Part shown: positions 17,864 to 25,961 of the stretch, piece by piece | How the letters are laid out: each line of letters opens with the position of its first letter | Position numbering within the stretch: the stretch's first letter is position 1 | Source: Eshraghiella sp964405265 | Lineage (GTDB): Bacteria > Bacillota > Clostridia > Lachnospirales > Lachnospiraceae | NCBI GenBank assembly: GCA_964405265.1 | Contig: CAYONC010000003.1 | Location: 1 to 64,000 of the forward strand | Direction of reading: 5' to 3' | Length of the DNA: 64,000 nt | Notes under the pieces: generated by a model | What the model was told of the DNA's origin: nothing | What the model saw: the letters and a program-made list of their open reading frames with translations, nothing else | Databases searched by the model: none | Program-made: the position numbers and the translations under genes

Positions 17864-18607
17864 TCAGTCCCTGTGGTTAATGACCACGGGGGTTTTTGCT
17901 TTTATGGTATCCCCTGAAGCTCTGTGGCTGTCCGGAACACGCATTGTACCTTCATGGTTCAGAATCCTGCGGACATAGTCCTTCTCATCCTTAAGCGGGG
18001 TGTCAAACATCATTCCGTACAGATTTTCGTTTTCCGTGCTTCCTTTCAGGTGCAAATCCGAACCGGAAGTCATGAAAATGTTGTTTTTACGGCAGTATAT
18101 CTCTGCATTGTGATTACAGTAATCATAATTGAATGTATTGTATGCTTCCATGGCATCACAGTTATCAGGATTTACATAAATTGTGCTTATGTAAGGACGT
18201 TCACGGAACGGATGCGCCTGAACCACGAGACCGCCGTCTCCGTGAATAATATCATACTGACGGGACCTGCTGTATGTGAGAAGGTCCGGATGCTCGATAA
18301 GCCAGTCAGAACCAAGACCGTAAATAAGAAATTCATCGCCGTCAAAATTTGCCTCCCAGCCGAAAAAAACAGGAAAACCTATTTTATCTCCTGCTTCTTT
18401 TGCAAGTTCATAGCTTCTGCAGAATGCCCTGATGCGTTCTTTCCAGTCCTTCATTGGGGGAATACGGCAGTTCCCGTTAAAAAAATGATCCGTAATAAAT
18501 ATACCGCTGTAGCCTGCTGCCTTATAGTATGCCGGATATTCCGCCGCCGGAGTGGATGCACAGGCACTGCTTTCATAAGTGTGCAGATGTGTTTCATAAA
18601 TGAACAT
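17864..18607 (-). CDS. PHP-domain metal-dependent phosphoesterase
   Basis: A 247-residue PHP-superfamily protein. The metal-binding motif THLHT (His7, His9) is at the N-terminus, followed by ITDHF, GWEAN, QAHPFR and a late SGSDLH, the usual spaced ligands of this trinuclear-metal fold. Free-standing PHP proteins include histidinol phosphatase, 3',5'-nucleotide phosphatases and polymerase proofreading domains; the substrate here is unknown. The ATG at 18607 has GGAGGTG correctly spaced on the minus strand; a GTG three codons upstream lies within that site. It converges with the lipoprotein gene and diverges from the TraX gene through overlapping promoters. Confidence 0.88.
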   Translation of the reverse strand: MFIYETHLHTYESSACASTPAAEYPAYYKAAGYSGIFITDHFFNGNCRIPPMKDWKERIRAFCRSYELAKEAGDKIGFPVFFGWEANFDGDEFLIYGLGSDWLIEHPDLLTYSRSRQYDIIHGDGGLVVQAHPFRERPYISTIYVNPDNCDAMEAYNTFNYDYCNHNAEIYCRKNNIFMTSGSDLHLKGSTENENLYGMMFDTPLKDEKDYVRRILNHEGTMRVPDSHRASGDTIKAKTPVVINHRD

Positions 18608-18624
18608 GTATGTCACCTCCGTAC

Positions 18625-18656
18625 TTGATTATATCACAATAATGAATTAAAATAAA
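18625..18656. promoter_or_regulatory. Overlapping divergent promoters of the PHP and TraX genes
   Basis: Plus strand: -35 TTGATT at 18625-18630, 17-bp spacer, -10 TAAAAT at 18648-18653. Minus strand: perfect -10 TATAAT at 18633-18628 with an extended TG, and a poor -35 TTTATT at 18656-18651, again with 17 bp between. Each -10 overlaps the other promoter's -35. Confidence 0.6.
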
Positions 18657-18679
18657 ACGACAACAGGAGAAGATTGCAA

Positions 18680-19354
18680 ATGGAAGAAAATAAAGGCATT
18701 AATTCCGATGTATTGAAAATTACGGCTTACCTTACAATGATTATTGACCATATCGGGCTGGTGTTTTACGACATGATTCCGGAAACCGCATATATTATGT
18801 GCCGGTGTGCCGGGCGTATTTCGTTTCCGATATTTGCATTCTGCATAACGGAAGGCTATGTACATACATCAGATGTACGGAAGTATACGGGACGTATACT
18901 GGCAATGGCATTTGTGTCAGAGATACCGTTCAACCTTATGAGCGGAGGAAGCATACTGTATGCAGGAAAATGTAATGTACTTTTTACGTTTGCAGCCGGT
19001 CTTGCGATTCTTGCGTTTGTGGAACATTCACGCAGCATAATCGCATCATTTGCAGTTACTGCCGCAGGGATGGCTTTATGTATTTTTATGAAAACGGATT
19101 ATTCATGGGTTGGAATTGCATATATAATGGTAATGTATTATACACGCGGCATGGGTTGGATAAGATATGTGTGTGCCTCGGTGATTTTATGGATGAATGG
19201 AAGTATTCTTAACCTTGCAGCACCGGCAGCACTTATTCCCATACACTTTTACAATGGAAAAAAAGGCAGAATGTCCAAAATATCGGCATATCTGATTTAT
19301 CCGATGCATATGATTTTATTATTAACCGTAAGAGAGGTTGTTTTAAATGTCTGA
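18680..19354 (+). CDS. TraX family membrane protein
   Basis: A 224-residue protein with about seven to eight transmembrane helices and the TraX family start LKITAYLTMIIDHIGLVF, including the conserved DHIG. The plasmid-borne prototype N-acetylates F pilin; chromosomal Firmicute members are common and their substrate is unknown. ATG at 18680 is preferred to an in-frame TTG two codons upstream because of AGGAGA spacing. The end overlaps the start of the DUF2974-like gene by eight bases, so they are coupled. Confidence 0.85.
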   Translation: MEENKGINSDVLKITAYLTMIIDHIGLVFYDMIPETAYIMCRCAGRISFPIFAFCITEGYVHTSDVRKYTGRILAMAFVSEIPFNLMSGGSILYAGKCNVLFTFAAGLAILAFVEHSRSIIASFAVTAAGMALCIFMKTDYSWVGIAYIMVMYYTRGMGWIRYVCASVILWMNGSILNLAAPAALIPIHFYNGKKGRMSKISAYLIYPMHMILLLTVREVVLNV

Positions 19355-20483
19355 TATTTTTGATTATATGGACTGGAGGGGAGACATACCGGTCTGCGCT
19401 GACGGAGTGAATGAGGTGGACGGACTTATTTTTTCCCAGATGTCATATATACCGTTTGAAACGGTATGCGAAGATATTAACGGTCTGACGCTTAAAAAAA
19501 TATATGAAAAAATATCCGACCGAATTTCGGAGGAAGATGTGGAAAATATGTCAGCTCTTCTTAAAAACAGCTATGCCGTTTTAGGGAAAATGGCATCCTG
19601 CGACAGATACGGTAAACTTAAGCTGGTTAATTATGTCACCGATTTTAATCCGGATGATGCAAAACAGTTCGCCGCGGTTACGGTTGCATTGGATGACGGT
19701 AATTATTATGTTGCATACAGGGGAACGGATGATACGCTTGTAGGCTGGGAAGAGGATTTCAGGGCGTGCTACATGATGCCGGTGCTGTCACAGACGGAAG
19801 CGGTAAAATATCTTGATAACGTTATGTCATGTTTTCACGGCAACGTCTATGCGGGCGGACATTCCAAGGGAGGTAATCTTGCCGTGTATGCCGCAATGGA
19901 AATACGGCCTGAATACCGTGACAGGATTATTCGCGTCGATAATTATGACGGACCCGGATTTCTTCCGGAATTTGTTGAGCGGGAAGAATACAGATATATG
20001 AGCCGTAAGGTATATACCTATAATCCTGAATGTTCCATTGTCGGAATGATAATGTTCAACGGACTTGACGGCATAATTGTTGAAAGCAGCGCAAAAGGAT
20101 TTCAGCAGCATTCCGGGGTGACGTGGATGGTTAAGGGGAAACACTTTGTCAGAGGATGTGAATATGAAAAGCTAAGCAGGAATTTTGCGGGTGTCAATAA
20201 GGCATGGATAAATGAAATCAGCGTGGAAGAAAGAGAGCTTGCCATAGAAATTGTATTCCGTGTTCTTAGAAACGGATTTGATACCGTTACGGGTATGAAG
20301 GAAGGATTTTTTAATACGGCGGCAACTATTATACGCTCATATAAAGATATAGATAAAAGTACGAGAAAGGCAATAGGCAGAATAATCGGAAAAATGATAA
20401 GGCTTGGTGGTGATTCCATATCCGAAATACGCCGGGAACATAAAAAAATCAGCGTTTATATGGACAATGAAGAAAAAAAATGA
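19347..20483 (+). CDS. DUF2974-like (Mbeg1-type) alpha/beta-hydrolase fold protein
   Basis: A 378-residue protein without signal peptide or membrane segment. YRGTDDTLVGWEEDF followed by GGHSKGGNLAVYAA is the lipase-like layout of the DUF2974 family: an oxyanion-type strand, then a GxSxG elbow with Ser173. The family is widespread in gut Firmicutes and its substrate is unknown. The C-terminal 80 residues are helical and basic. It overlaps TraX, so the two are co-translated. Confidence 0.78.
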   Translation: MSDIFDYMDWRGDIPVCADGVNEVDGLIFSQMSYIPFETVCEDINGLTLKKIYEKISDRISEEDVENMSALLKNSYAVLGKMASCDRYGKLKLVNYVTDFNPDDAKQFAAVTVALDDGNYYVAYRGTDDTLVGWEEDFRACYMMPVLSQTEAVKYLDNVMSCFHGNVYAGGHSKGGNLAVYAAMEIRPEYRDRIIRVDNYDGPGFLPEFVEREEYRYMSRKVYTYNPECSIVGMIMFNGLDGIIVESSAKGFQQHSGVTWMVKGKHFVRGCEYEKLSRNFAGVNKAWINEISVEERELAIEIVFRVLRNGFDTVTGMKEGFFNTAATIIRSYKDIDKSTRKAIGRIIGKMIRLGGDSISEIRREHKKISVYMDNEEKK

Positions 20484-20489
20484 TACTAT
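20461..20489 (+). promoter_or_regulatory. Promoter for the EAL protein
   Basis: TGGACA at 20461-20466, 17-bp spacer, TACTAT at 20484-20489 with an extended-10 TG. It lies across the end of the DUF2974-like gene. Confidence 0.5.
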
Positions 20490-20525
20490 TACATGATAAG
20501 AAGCCTTAGAAAAAAGAGGTGTTTT

Positions 20526-21818
20526 ATGGATACAATACAGAAAAAGGTCGATGCGGTAACGGGCCTTCCTTTGTATGATACTTTTCTTGAAATATCAAGG
20601 GATGAAATTGATAATAATCCGGACAGGCATTATGCCCTTATATCAACGGATATTGCCAATTTCAAATATGTCAACAGGATATACGGATATGACAAGGCGA
20701 ATGAGTTGATTAATGCCCTGATAGATGTGATTACCGGAACATACCGGGAGATTGTATGCACCTGCAGGACCCATTCGGACCATTTTCTCAGTCTGTTCAG
20801 ATACAATGGCGACAAGGATGGATTTGTCAGAATTGTTGACGAAGACAGCAGAATGTTTGTGAAGAAGAATGCAAGGAAGTACCCTTCCGTATCACTTCAT
20901 CTTAACAACGGAATCCTGTTTATAGAAGACAGAAACGAGGAACTTGCATACAGTATTGACAAGGCCAATGCGGCAAGGAGAATCTCCAAGGGTAATTACT
21001 GCGTCACAAGTGTTGTATTTTCAGATGAAATGATTTGCAAAAAGGAAGAAGATGCCAAGATAATGTCAATGTTCGATCATGCAATTAAGAACGGCAGCAT
21101 AAAGACATTCTTCCAGCCCAAGATGGACATAAAGGGGCAGCAGATAGTCGGTGCTGAGGTATTGAGCAGAATCTATGATGACAACGGTAACATGCTTATG
21201 CCTGATTCATACATTCCTGTTCTTGAGAACAGCGGAAAAGTGGTGGAGCTTGACCGGTACGTGATGAGAGAGACCTTTTCGGCAATACGTTACTGGATGG
21301 ATATGGGATGGAAAATTATTCCGGTATCGGTTAACCTTTCAAGAATGCATTTTTATGAGGATAATGTGGCAGATCATATATATAATGAGTTCTGCAGATA
21401 TAACATACCGATTGAGTACATTGAACTGGAGCTGACAGAATCACTCTTCTTTGCGGAAGCAAGAACGATGGTAAAGGAGATATGCAAATTAAGGGATTAC
21501 GGCTTCAAGGTCAGCATGGATGACTTCGGAATGGGATACAGCTCTTTAAGCGCACTGGGAACACTTCCGGTTGACATAATTAAGTTTGATAAGGAATTTA
21601 TCAGAAACAGTATGCAGCATGATGCCGGTTATCAGATACTTAACGGACTCATTAATGTATTTAAGAAGATTAATTATGATGTCATATGTGAGGGAATTGA
21701 GACAAGGGAACAGGAGAAAATGATATTTGAATGCGGCTGCGATAATGTTCAGGGATTTCTGTATGACAGACCGCTTGAACGCAGCGTATTTGAAGAAAAA
21801 TATATCAAAAACAACTAA
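20526..21818 (+). CDS. c-di-GMP phosphodiesterase with degenerate GGDEF and intact-looking EAL domain
   Basis: A 430-residue cytoplasmic protein. Residues 1-150 form a GGDEF-type domain whose active-site motif is HSDHF (83-87) instead of GGDEF, so it should not make c-di-GMP but could bind GTP or regulate. From about residue 180 an EAL domain follows: the signature glutamate is in EVL (Glu211), with ELELTES, DDFGMGYSSL, IKFDKEF and EGIETREQ, the metal and catalytic residues of active EAL enzymes. It therefore probably hydrolyses c-di-GMP. No membrane or sensor domain is present. The start at 20526 follows AGAGGTG; an ATG eleven codons upstream lacks a ribosome binding site. Confidence 0.9.
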   Translation: MDTIQKKVDAVTGLPLYDTFLEISRDEIDNNPDRHYALISTDIANFKYVNRIYGYDKANELINALIDVITGTYREIVCTCRTHSDHFLSLFRYNGDKDGFVRIVDEDSRMFVKKNARKYPSVSLHLNNGILFIEDRNEELAYSIDKANAARRISKGNYCVTSVVFSDEMICKKEEDAKIMSMFDHAIKNGSIKTFFQPKMDIKGQQIVGAEVLSRIYDDNGNMLMPDSYIPVLENSGKVVELDRYVMRETFSAIRYWMDMGWKIIPVSVNLSRMHFYEDNVADHIYNEFCRYNIPIEYIELELTESLFFAEARTMVKEICKLRDYGFKVSMDDFGMGYSSLSALGTLPVDIIKFDKEFIRNSMQHDAGYQILNGLINVFKKINYDVICEGIETREQEKMIFECGCDNVQGFLYDRPLERSVFEEKYIKNN

Positions 21819-21842
21819 TTTTTACTCAAGGAGGATATAGCC

Positions 21843-22922
21843 ATGGCAAGAGGAGGAGGCGGCGGAGGCCGTTCAAGCGGAGGCGGCGGAGGAAGCCGCT
21901 CAAGCGGAGGAGGATTCAGGGGAAGTTCAGGAGGAAGAGGTTTCAGCGGAGGAAGCAGAAGCTTTAGCGGAGGAGGATCATCCTACAGAGGACCGGCAGG
22001 AGGGGCACACCACGGAGGACCGGCAGGAGGACCATATCACAGACCACCGCATCCGCATTACCGCAGAAGACCCGTGTATTACGGAGGAAGAAGCAGTCAT
22101 ACGGGAGGATGTGCAACCGTAGTTATAATGATTGTAATTATTTTTCTTGTACTTATGCAGGCGTGTTCAGGAACTGCCATGATGGGTATCGCCGCATGTG
22201 CGTCATGCTCTGCGGGTTCTTCTTGTTCGGTTACGGGACTTGAATACAGCACAACCAAGAGAGAGCCTATGAGTACGGATAATACCACATATAATAATGA
22301 CTGGTATACGGATGAGTTGGGCTGGTTTGAAAGAGGCGGAAGAACACTTATCAATGGACTTGAGAGCTTCTACAAAAAGACGGGTGTGCAGCCGTATGTA
22401 TATCTGTATTCCGACAAAGGTGACGGACTGTACAAGGATTCGGCTAAGATTGAAGAAGTTGCCAACGGACTTTATGATAAAATATTCGGTAAGGATGAAG
22501 GACATCTGTTGTTTTTGTATGTGGCATGTCCTAATGATTCACCGGATTTAATGGATGGAGATTACATATTTATCTGCGGTAACCAGACGACTGTCGTAAT
22601 GGATGAAGAAGCCAAGTCAATACTTAATTCAAGATTTTTATACAATTATGATAATACATCACTTTCGGTTGATGAGCTGTTTTCCGATACATTTAAAGAT
22701 GCGGGCAAAGCAATAATGGCAGGACCGATACATATGAGATATGTGATTATTATAATAGTTGCAATTCTGGCGGTTGTAGTACTTGCAGTCGTATTCTTTA
22801 AATGGTGGAAGGCTAAGACTGCCCAGAAGAATAAGGAAAGTGAGGAACTTGAGAAAATACTCAATACCCCTCTTGATTCTTTTGGAAAATCTGATGTTGA
22901 TGACCTGAAGGATAAATACTAA
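21843..22922 (+). CDS. Glycine/serine-rich membrane protein with extracytoplasmic domain
   Basis: A 359-residue protein of unknown function. Residues 1-85 are almost only Gly, Ser, Arg, Pro and His, ending in a basic Pro/His/Arg/Tyr stretch; there is no signal peptide before this. A transmembrane helix follows (about 91-112), then a cysteine-rich patch (CASCSAGSSC), an external domain of about 150 residues (FYKKTGVQPYVYLYSDKGDG onwards) that vaguely resembles TPM-type domains, a second helix (about 300-323) and a charged cytosolic tail. The start has AAGGAGG. It is the last gene before a strong terminator. The Gly-rich part is encoded by near-repetitive DNA. Confidence 0.8.
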   Translation: MARGGGGGGRSSGGGGGSRSSGGGFRGSSGGRGFSGGSRSFSGGGSSYRGPAGGAHHGGPAGGPYHRPPHPHYRRRPVYYGGRSSHTGGCATVVIMIVIIFLVLMQACSGTAMMGIAACASCSAGSSCSVTGLEYSTTKREPMSTDNTTYNNDWYTDELGWFERGGRTLINGLESFYKKTGVQPYVYLYSDKGDGLYKDSAKIEEVANGLYDKIFGKDEGHLLFLYVACPNDSPDLMDGDYIFICGNQTTVVMDEEAKSILNSRFLYNYDNTSLSVDELFSDTFKDAGKAIMAGPIHMRYVIIIIVAILAVVVLAVVFFKWWKAKTAQKNKESEELEKILNTPLDSFGKSDVDDLKDKY

Positions 22923-22937
22923 AGAGACGTACTGTCC

Positions 22938-22977
22938 GGAGGTACATGCCTGTAATGCAGCGTGTGCCTCCTTTTTT
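22938..22977 (+). terminator. Rho-independent terminator after the Gly-rich membrane protein
   Basis: A 12-bp stem with two G-T pairs (22938-22949 with 22960-22971), a 10-base loop, then six T. Confidence 0.88.
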
Positions 22978-23091
22978 ACTCTGTATGCAAAATAATGTGA
23001 CAAAGTGATGGAAAAATAGAATTTTTTATTGAAATTTCTTTAAATATGATAAATAATGATATAGACGATTAAGATTATACGGAGGGTTATT

Positions 23092-24135
23092 ATGACATTA
23101 TATGAGTTGATTGGGTACGCGAAGGAAGAGCAGTGTTCGGATATCCACATTACGGTCGGTACCAATATAGCAATAAGAAAATTTGGCGAACTGAAAATAT
23201 TAGAACCGGCGCCTACTGCTGAGGAGTCAAGAGACATGATTTTTTCACTCCTGAGTTCTGAACAGGTTAGAAAAGTTACGTCGGGTAAGGACGTGGATGC
23301 AGGATGTATGCTTCCGGACGGCTCAAGAATCAGGGTTAACGTATATCAGCAGAGAAATAATCTTGCAGCGAGCATACGTCTTCTTAATGATACGATACCG
23401 ACGTTCAGGGAACTTAATCTTCCTGCGTCAATTGACAAGATGCTTGAGATTCCGAGCGGACTTGTGCTTATTACGGGTCCTACCGGTTCGGGTAAGACCA
23501 CGACCCTTGCATCAATGATTGCACAGATCAACAGAACAATGGCGAGACATATCATGACAATAGAGGACCCTATTGAATATGTATTTAAGCGTGATAAGGC
23601 GATGATTCACCAGCGTGAGGTAGGAACGGACGTGGAATCGTTCTCGACGGCACTGAGGTCATCACTCAGGGAAGATCCGGATATCATTCTTGTCGGAGAG
23701 ATGCGTGATCTGGAGACTATATCGGCAGCCATAAGTGCAGCTGAAACGGGACATCTTGTATTCTCAACACTCCATACAACGAGTGCGGTACAGACGATAG
23801 ACAGAATTATAGATGCGTGTCCGTTAGAGGGACAGAACCAGATGCGTTCACAGCTTGCTAATGTTCTCAGGGGTATTTTTTCACAGCAGCTTATTCCTAT
23901 GCTTAACGGACAGGGAAGAATTGTTGCCACAGAGGTTCTTATCAATAATACTGCTGTCGGCAATCTTATCCGTGAAGGCAAGACCGTACAGCTTCCTACG
24001 GCAATGCAGTCAGGAAGCAGACAGGGTATGCACAGTCTTAATTCGGATCTTATCAATCTGATTAATATGGGATACATATCCAAGGAAGCTGCAATTAAGG
24101 TTTCATATAATCCGTCAGAAATTGAAAGAGTATAA
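23092..24135 (+). CDS. pilT: Type IV pilus retraction ATPase PilT
   Basis: A 347-residue secretion-superfamily ATPase. Walker A GPTGSGKT is at 129-136, the Asp box TIEDPIEY and Walker B ILVGEMRD follow, and the His box HTTSAVQTIDRI is typical of PilT rather than PilB. PilT powers disassembly and retraction of type IV pili and hence twitching. No pilin, PilB, PilC, PilM or prepilin peptidase gene is in the window, so it is a detached single gene here. GGAGGG precedes the ATG. A TTGAAA box at 23029-23034 is a possible -35 but its partner (AATAAT) is weak. Confidence 0.94.
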   Translation: MTLYELIGYAKEEQCSDIHITVGTNIAIRKFGELKILEPAPTAEESRDMIFSLLSSEQVRKVTSGKDVDAGCMLPDGSRIRVNVYQQRNNLAASIRLLNDTIPTFRELNLPASIDKMLEIPSGLVLITGPTGSGKTTTLASMIAQINRTMARHIMTIEDPIEYVFKRDKAMIHQREVGTDVESFSTALRSSLREDPDIILVGEMRDLETISAAISAAETGHLVFSTLHTTSAVQTIDRIIDACPLEGQNQMRSQLANVLRGIFSQQLIPMLNGQGRIVATEVLINNTAVGNLIREGKTVQLPTAMQSGSRQGMHSLNSDLINLINMGYISKEAAIKVSYNPSEIERV

Positions 24136-24143
24136 AACCGTTA

Positions 24144-24172
24144 TTTACTTTTTTGAAAAGCAATGATAGAAT
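24144..24172 (+). promoter_or_regulatory. Promoter of glnA
   Basis: TTTACT at 24144-24149, 17-bp spacer, TAGAAT at 24167-24172 preceded by TG (extended -10). No GlnR-type TGTNA-N7-TNACA dyad was recognised. Confidence 0.6.
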
Positions 24173-24205
24173 AACTAATAAAAATCGGGCACCGGAGGAA
24201 CATCA

Positions 24206-25537
24206 ATGAGTCATTACACGAAGGAAGACATAATCAGATTGGTAGAAGAAGAGGATATCAAGTTTATCAGGCTGCAGTTTACTGATATATTCGGCATTTT
24301 CAAGAATATTGCAATAACGAAAAGCCAGTTAACGAAGGCATTGAATAATGAGATGATGTTTGACGGCTCGTCAATAGACGGGTTTGCACGTATAGAGGAA
24401 TCAGACATGTATCTAAGACCGGATCTTGACAGCTTTGTTATTTTTCCGTGGAATCCGGAAGATGAAAAGGTTGCAAGACTTATCTGTGACGTATACAAAA
24501 CGGATGGTACGCCGTTTGAAGGTGATCCGAGATATATACTCAAGAAGGCTGTGGCAGAAGCTGCCGCAATGGGATATACATTTAACGTTGGGCCGGAATG
24601 TGAATTTTTCCTTTTTAACCAGGATGAAAATGGTGCCGGTACCACGGAATCCAATGACAGGGCGGGATATTTTGATTTAGGACCTGTGGATGAAGGCGAA
24701 TATACCCGTCGTGAAATGGTAAGAACACTTGAAGAAATGGGATTTGTCGTTGAAGCGGCACATCATGAATGTGCACCTGCACAGCATGAAATAGATTTTA
24801 AGTATGGTGAGGCAGTGAAGACTGCGGATTCTATCATGACCTTTAAGCTTGCGGTTCAGACCATTGCCAATAAGAACGGACTTTACGCGACATTCATGCC
24901 TAAGCCTAAGAATAACATGGCAGGTTCCGGTATGCATATCAATATGTCGCTGGAAAAGGACGGCAGGAACATTTTTGCAGATGAGAATGGTAAGAACGGA
25001 CTCAGTGAGGAGGCATATCAGTTTGTTGCAGGACTTATGAAGCATATTAACGGAATTGTGGCCATTACCAATCCGCTCGTTAATTCATACAAGAGACTGA
25101 TTCCGGGATATGAGGCTCCGGTATATATAGCATGGTCAGCCAAGAACAGAAGCCCTCTTATCAGAATACCTGCGGCAAGAGGTAAAGGAACAAGGATAGA
25201 GCTCCGTAATCCCGATCCTACCGCTAATCCGTATCTTGCCCTTGCAGTGTGCCTTATGGCAGGGCTGGATGGTATCAGGAACAAACTTCAGGTGTGCGAA
25301 AGCGTTGATGCCAACATTTATGCAATGCACAAGAAAGAACGCAGGGAAAGGGGCATAGAAAGCCTGCCTGAGACTCTGTATGATGCAGTCAAGCAGATGG
25401 AGAAGGATGAATATATTATGAATTTCCTTGGTGAAGAGCTGGCTGAAAAGTATGTGGAAGCCAAGAAGAGTGAGTGGAAATCATACAAGGTTACGGTCAG
25501 CGAGTGGGAAATCAACGAATATCTTAATAAATTTTAA
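24206..25537 (+). CDS. glnA: Glutamine synthetase, type I
   Basis: A 443-residue glutamine synthetase making glutamine from glutamate, ammonia and ATP. Signature segments include FDGSSIDGF, the metal-ligand region GPECEFFLF, the ammonia/glutamate-site loop SGMHINMS, the ATP-binding KNRSPLIRIP and RIELRNPDPTANPYLALA. The length and the lack of a long insertion match the I-alpha type of Firmicutes, which is feedback-inhibited and not adenylylated. Monocistronic, with its own promoter and a terminator. Confidence 0.97.
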   Translation: MSHYTKEDIIRLVEEEDIKFIRLQFTDIFGIFKNIAITKSQLTKALNNEMMFDGSSIDGFARIEESDMYLRPDLDSFVIFPWNPEDEKVARLICDVYKTDGTPFEGDPRYILKKAVAEAAAMGYTFNVGPECEFFLFNQDENGAGTTESNDRAGYFDLGPVDEGEYTRREMVRTLEEMGFVVEAAHHECAPAQHEIDFKYGEAVKTADSIMTFKLAVQTIANKNGLYATFMPKPKNNMAGSGMHINMSLEKDGRNIFADENGKNGLSEEAYQFVAGLMKHINGIVAITNPLVNSYKRLIPGYEAPVYIAWSAKNRSPLIRIPAARGKGTRIELRNPDPTANPYLALAVCLMAGLDGIRNKLQVCESVDANIYAMHKKERRERGIESLPETLYDAVKQMEKDEYIMNFLGEELAEKYVEAKKSEWKSYKVTVSEWEINEYLNKF

Positions 25538-25542
25538 AAATG

Positions 25543-25584
25543 GTGCTGCCTGTCCCACATGATGGTGATAAGCAGCATTTTTTA
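25543..25584 (+). terminator. Probable glnA terminator
   Basis: Stem GTGCTGC/GCAGCAT (7 bp, one G-T pair) with a long 22-base loop, followed by a T run. Confidence 0.65.
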
Positions 25585-25599
25585 TGTAATAGGAAATTG

Positions 25600-25622
25600 A
25601 AGCGGACTTCTCCGCTTTCTTC
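25600..25622 (+). terminator. Second small hairpin before gatC
   Basis: Stem AAGCGGA/TCCGCTT (7 bp) with the stable tetraloop CTTC, then TCTTCTT. A back-up terminator for glnA or a leader hairpin of gatC. Confidence 0.55.
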
Positions 25623-25652
25623 TTGAAAAAAGGTCTTAAAACAGGAGGAAAT

Positions 25653-25946
25653 ATGGCAGACAGAATAAGTGAAGAGATAATGGAATATGTCGGCATACTT
25701 TCAAAGCTTGAATTATCCGCAGAGGAAAAAGTAAAAGCCGGTAAGGACATGGAGACGATGCTGAATTATATTGACAGGCTTAATGAGCTTGATACATCAG
25801 GTGTTGAGCCTGTGACACACATTTTTAAAACCGAAAATGTGATGAGGGAAGATGTGATTACCAACGGTGACAGAAGTGAGGAAATGCTTATGAATGCACC
25901 CAAAAAGCACAATATGTCTTTTGTTGTGCCTAAGACGGTAGAATAG
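25653..25946 (+). CDS. gatC: Asp/Glu-tRNA amidotransferase subunit C
   Basis: A 97-residue GatC that wraps around and stabilises GatA in the GatCAB complex. The N-terminal helix pair with LSKLELSAEEK and the middle DTSGVEPVTHIF are family hallmarks. ATG at 25653 follows CAGGAGG; ten earlier in-frame codons lie upstream of that site and are excluded. First gene of gatCAB. Confidence 0.95.
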   Translation: MADRISEEIMEYVGILSKLELSAEEKVKAGKDMETMLNYIDRLNELDTSGVEPVTHIFKTENVMREDVITNGDRSEEMLMNAPKKHNMSFVVPKTVE

Positions 25947-25961
25947 CAGGAGGATAAGACA

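Noticed and set aside
21843..22060. Repetitive GGAGG-like DNA that could look like a tandem repeat or CRISPR-like array
   Set aside because: It is the coding sequence for a Gly/Ser-rich N-terminus; units are irregular and there are no spacers.
24136..24205. GlnR operator ahead of glnA
   Set aside because: No TGTNA-N7-TNACA dyad was found; only a plain promoter.
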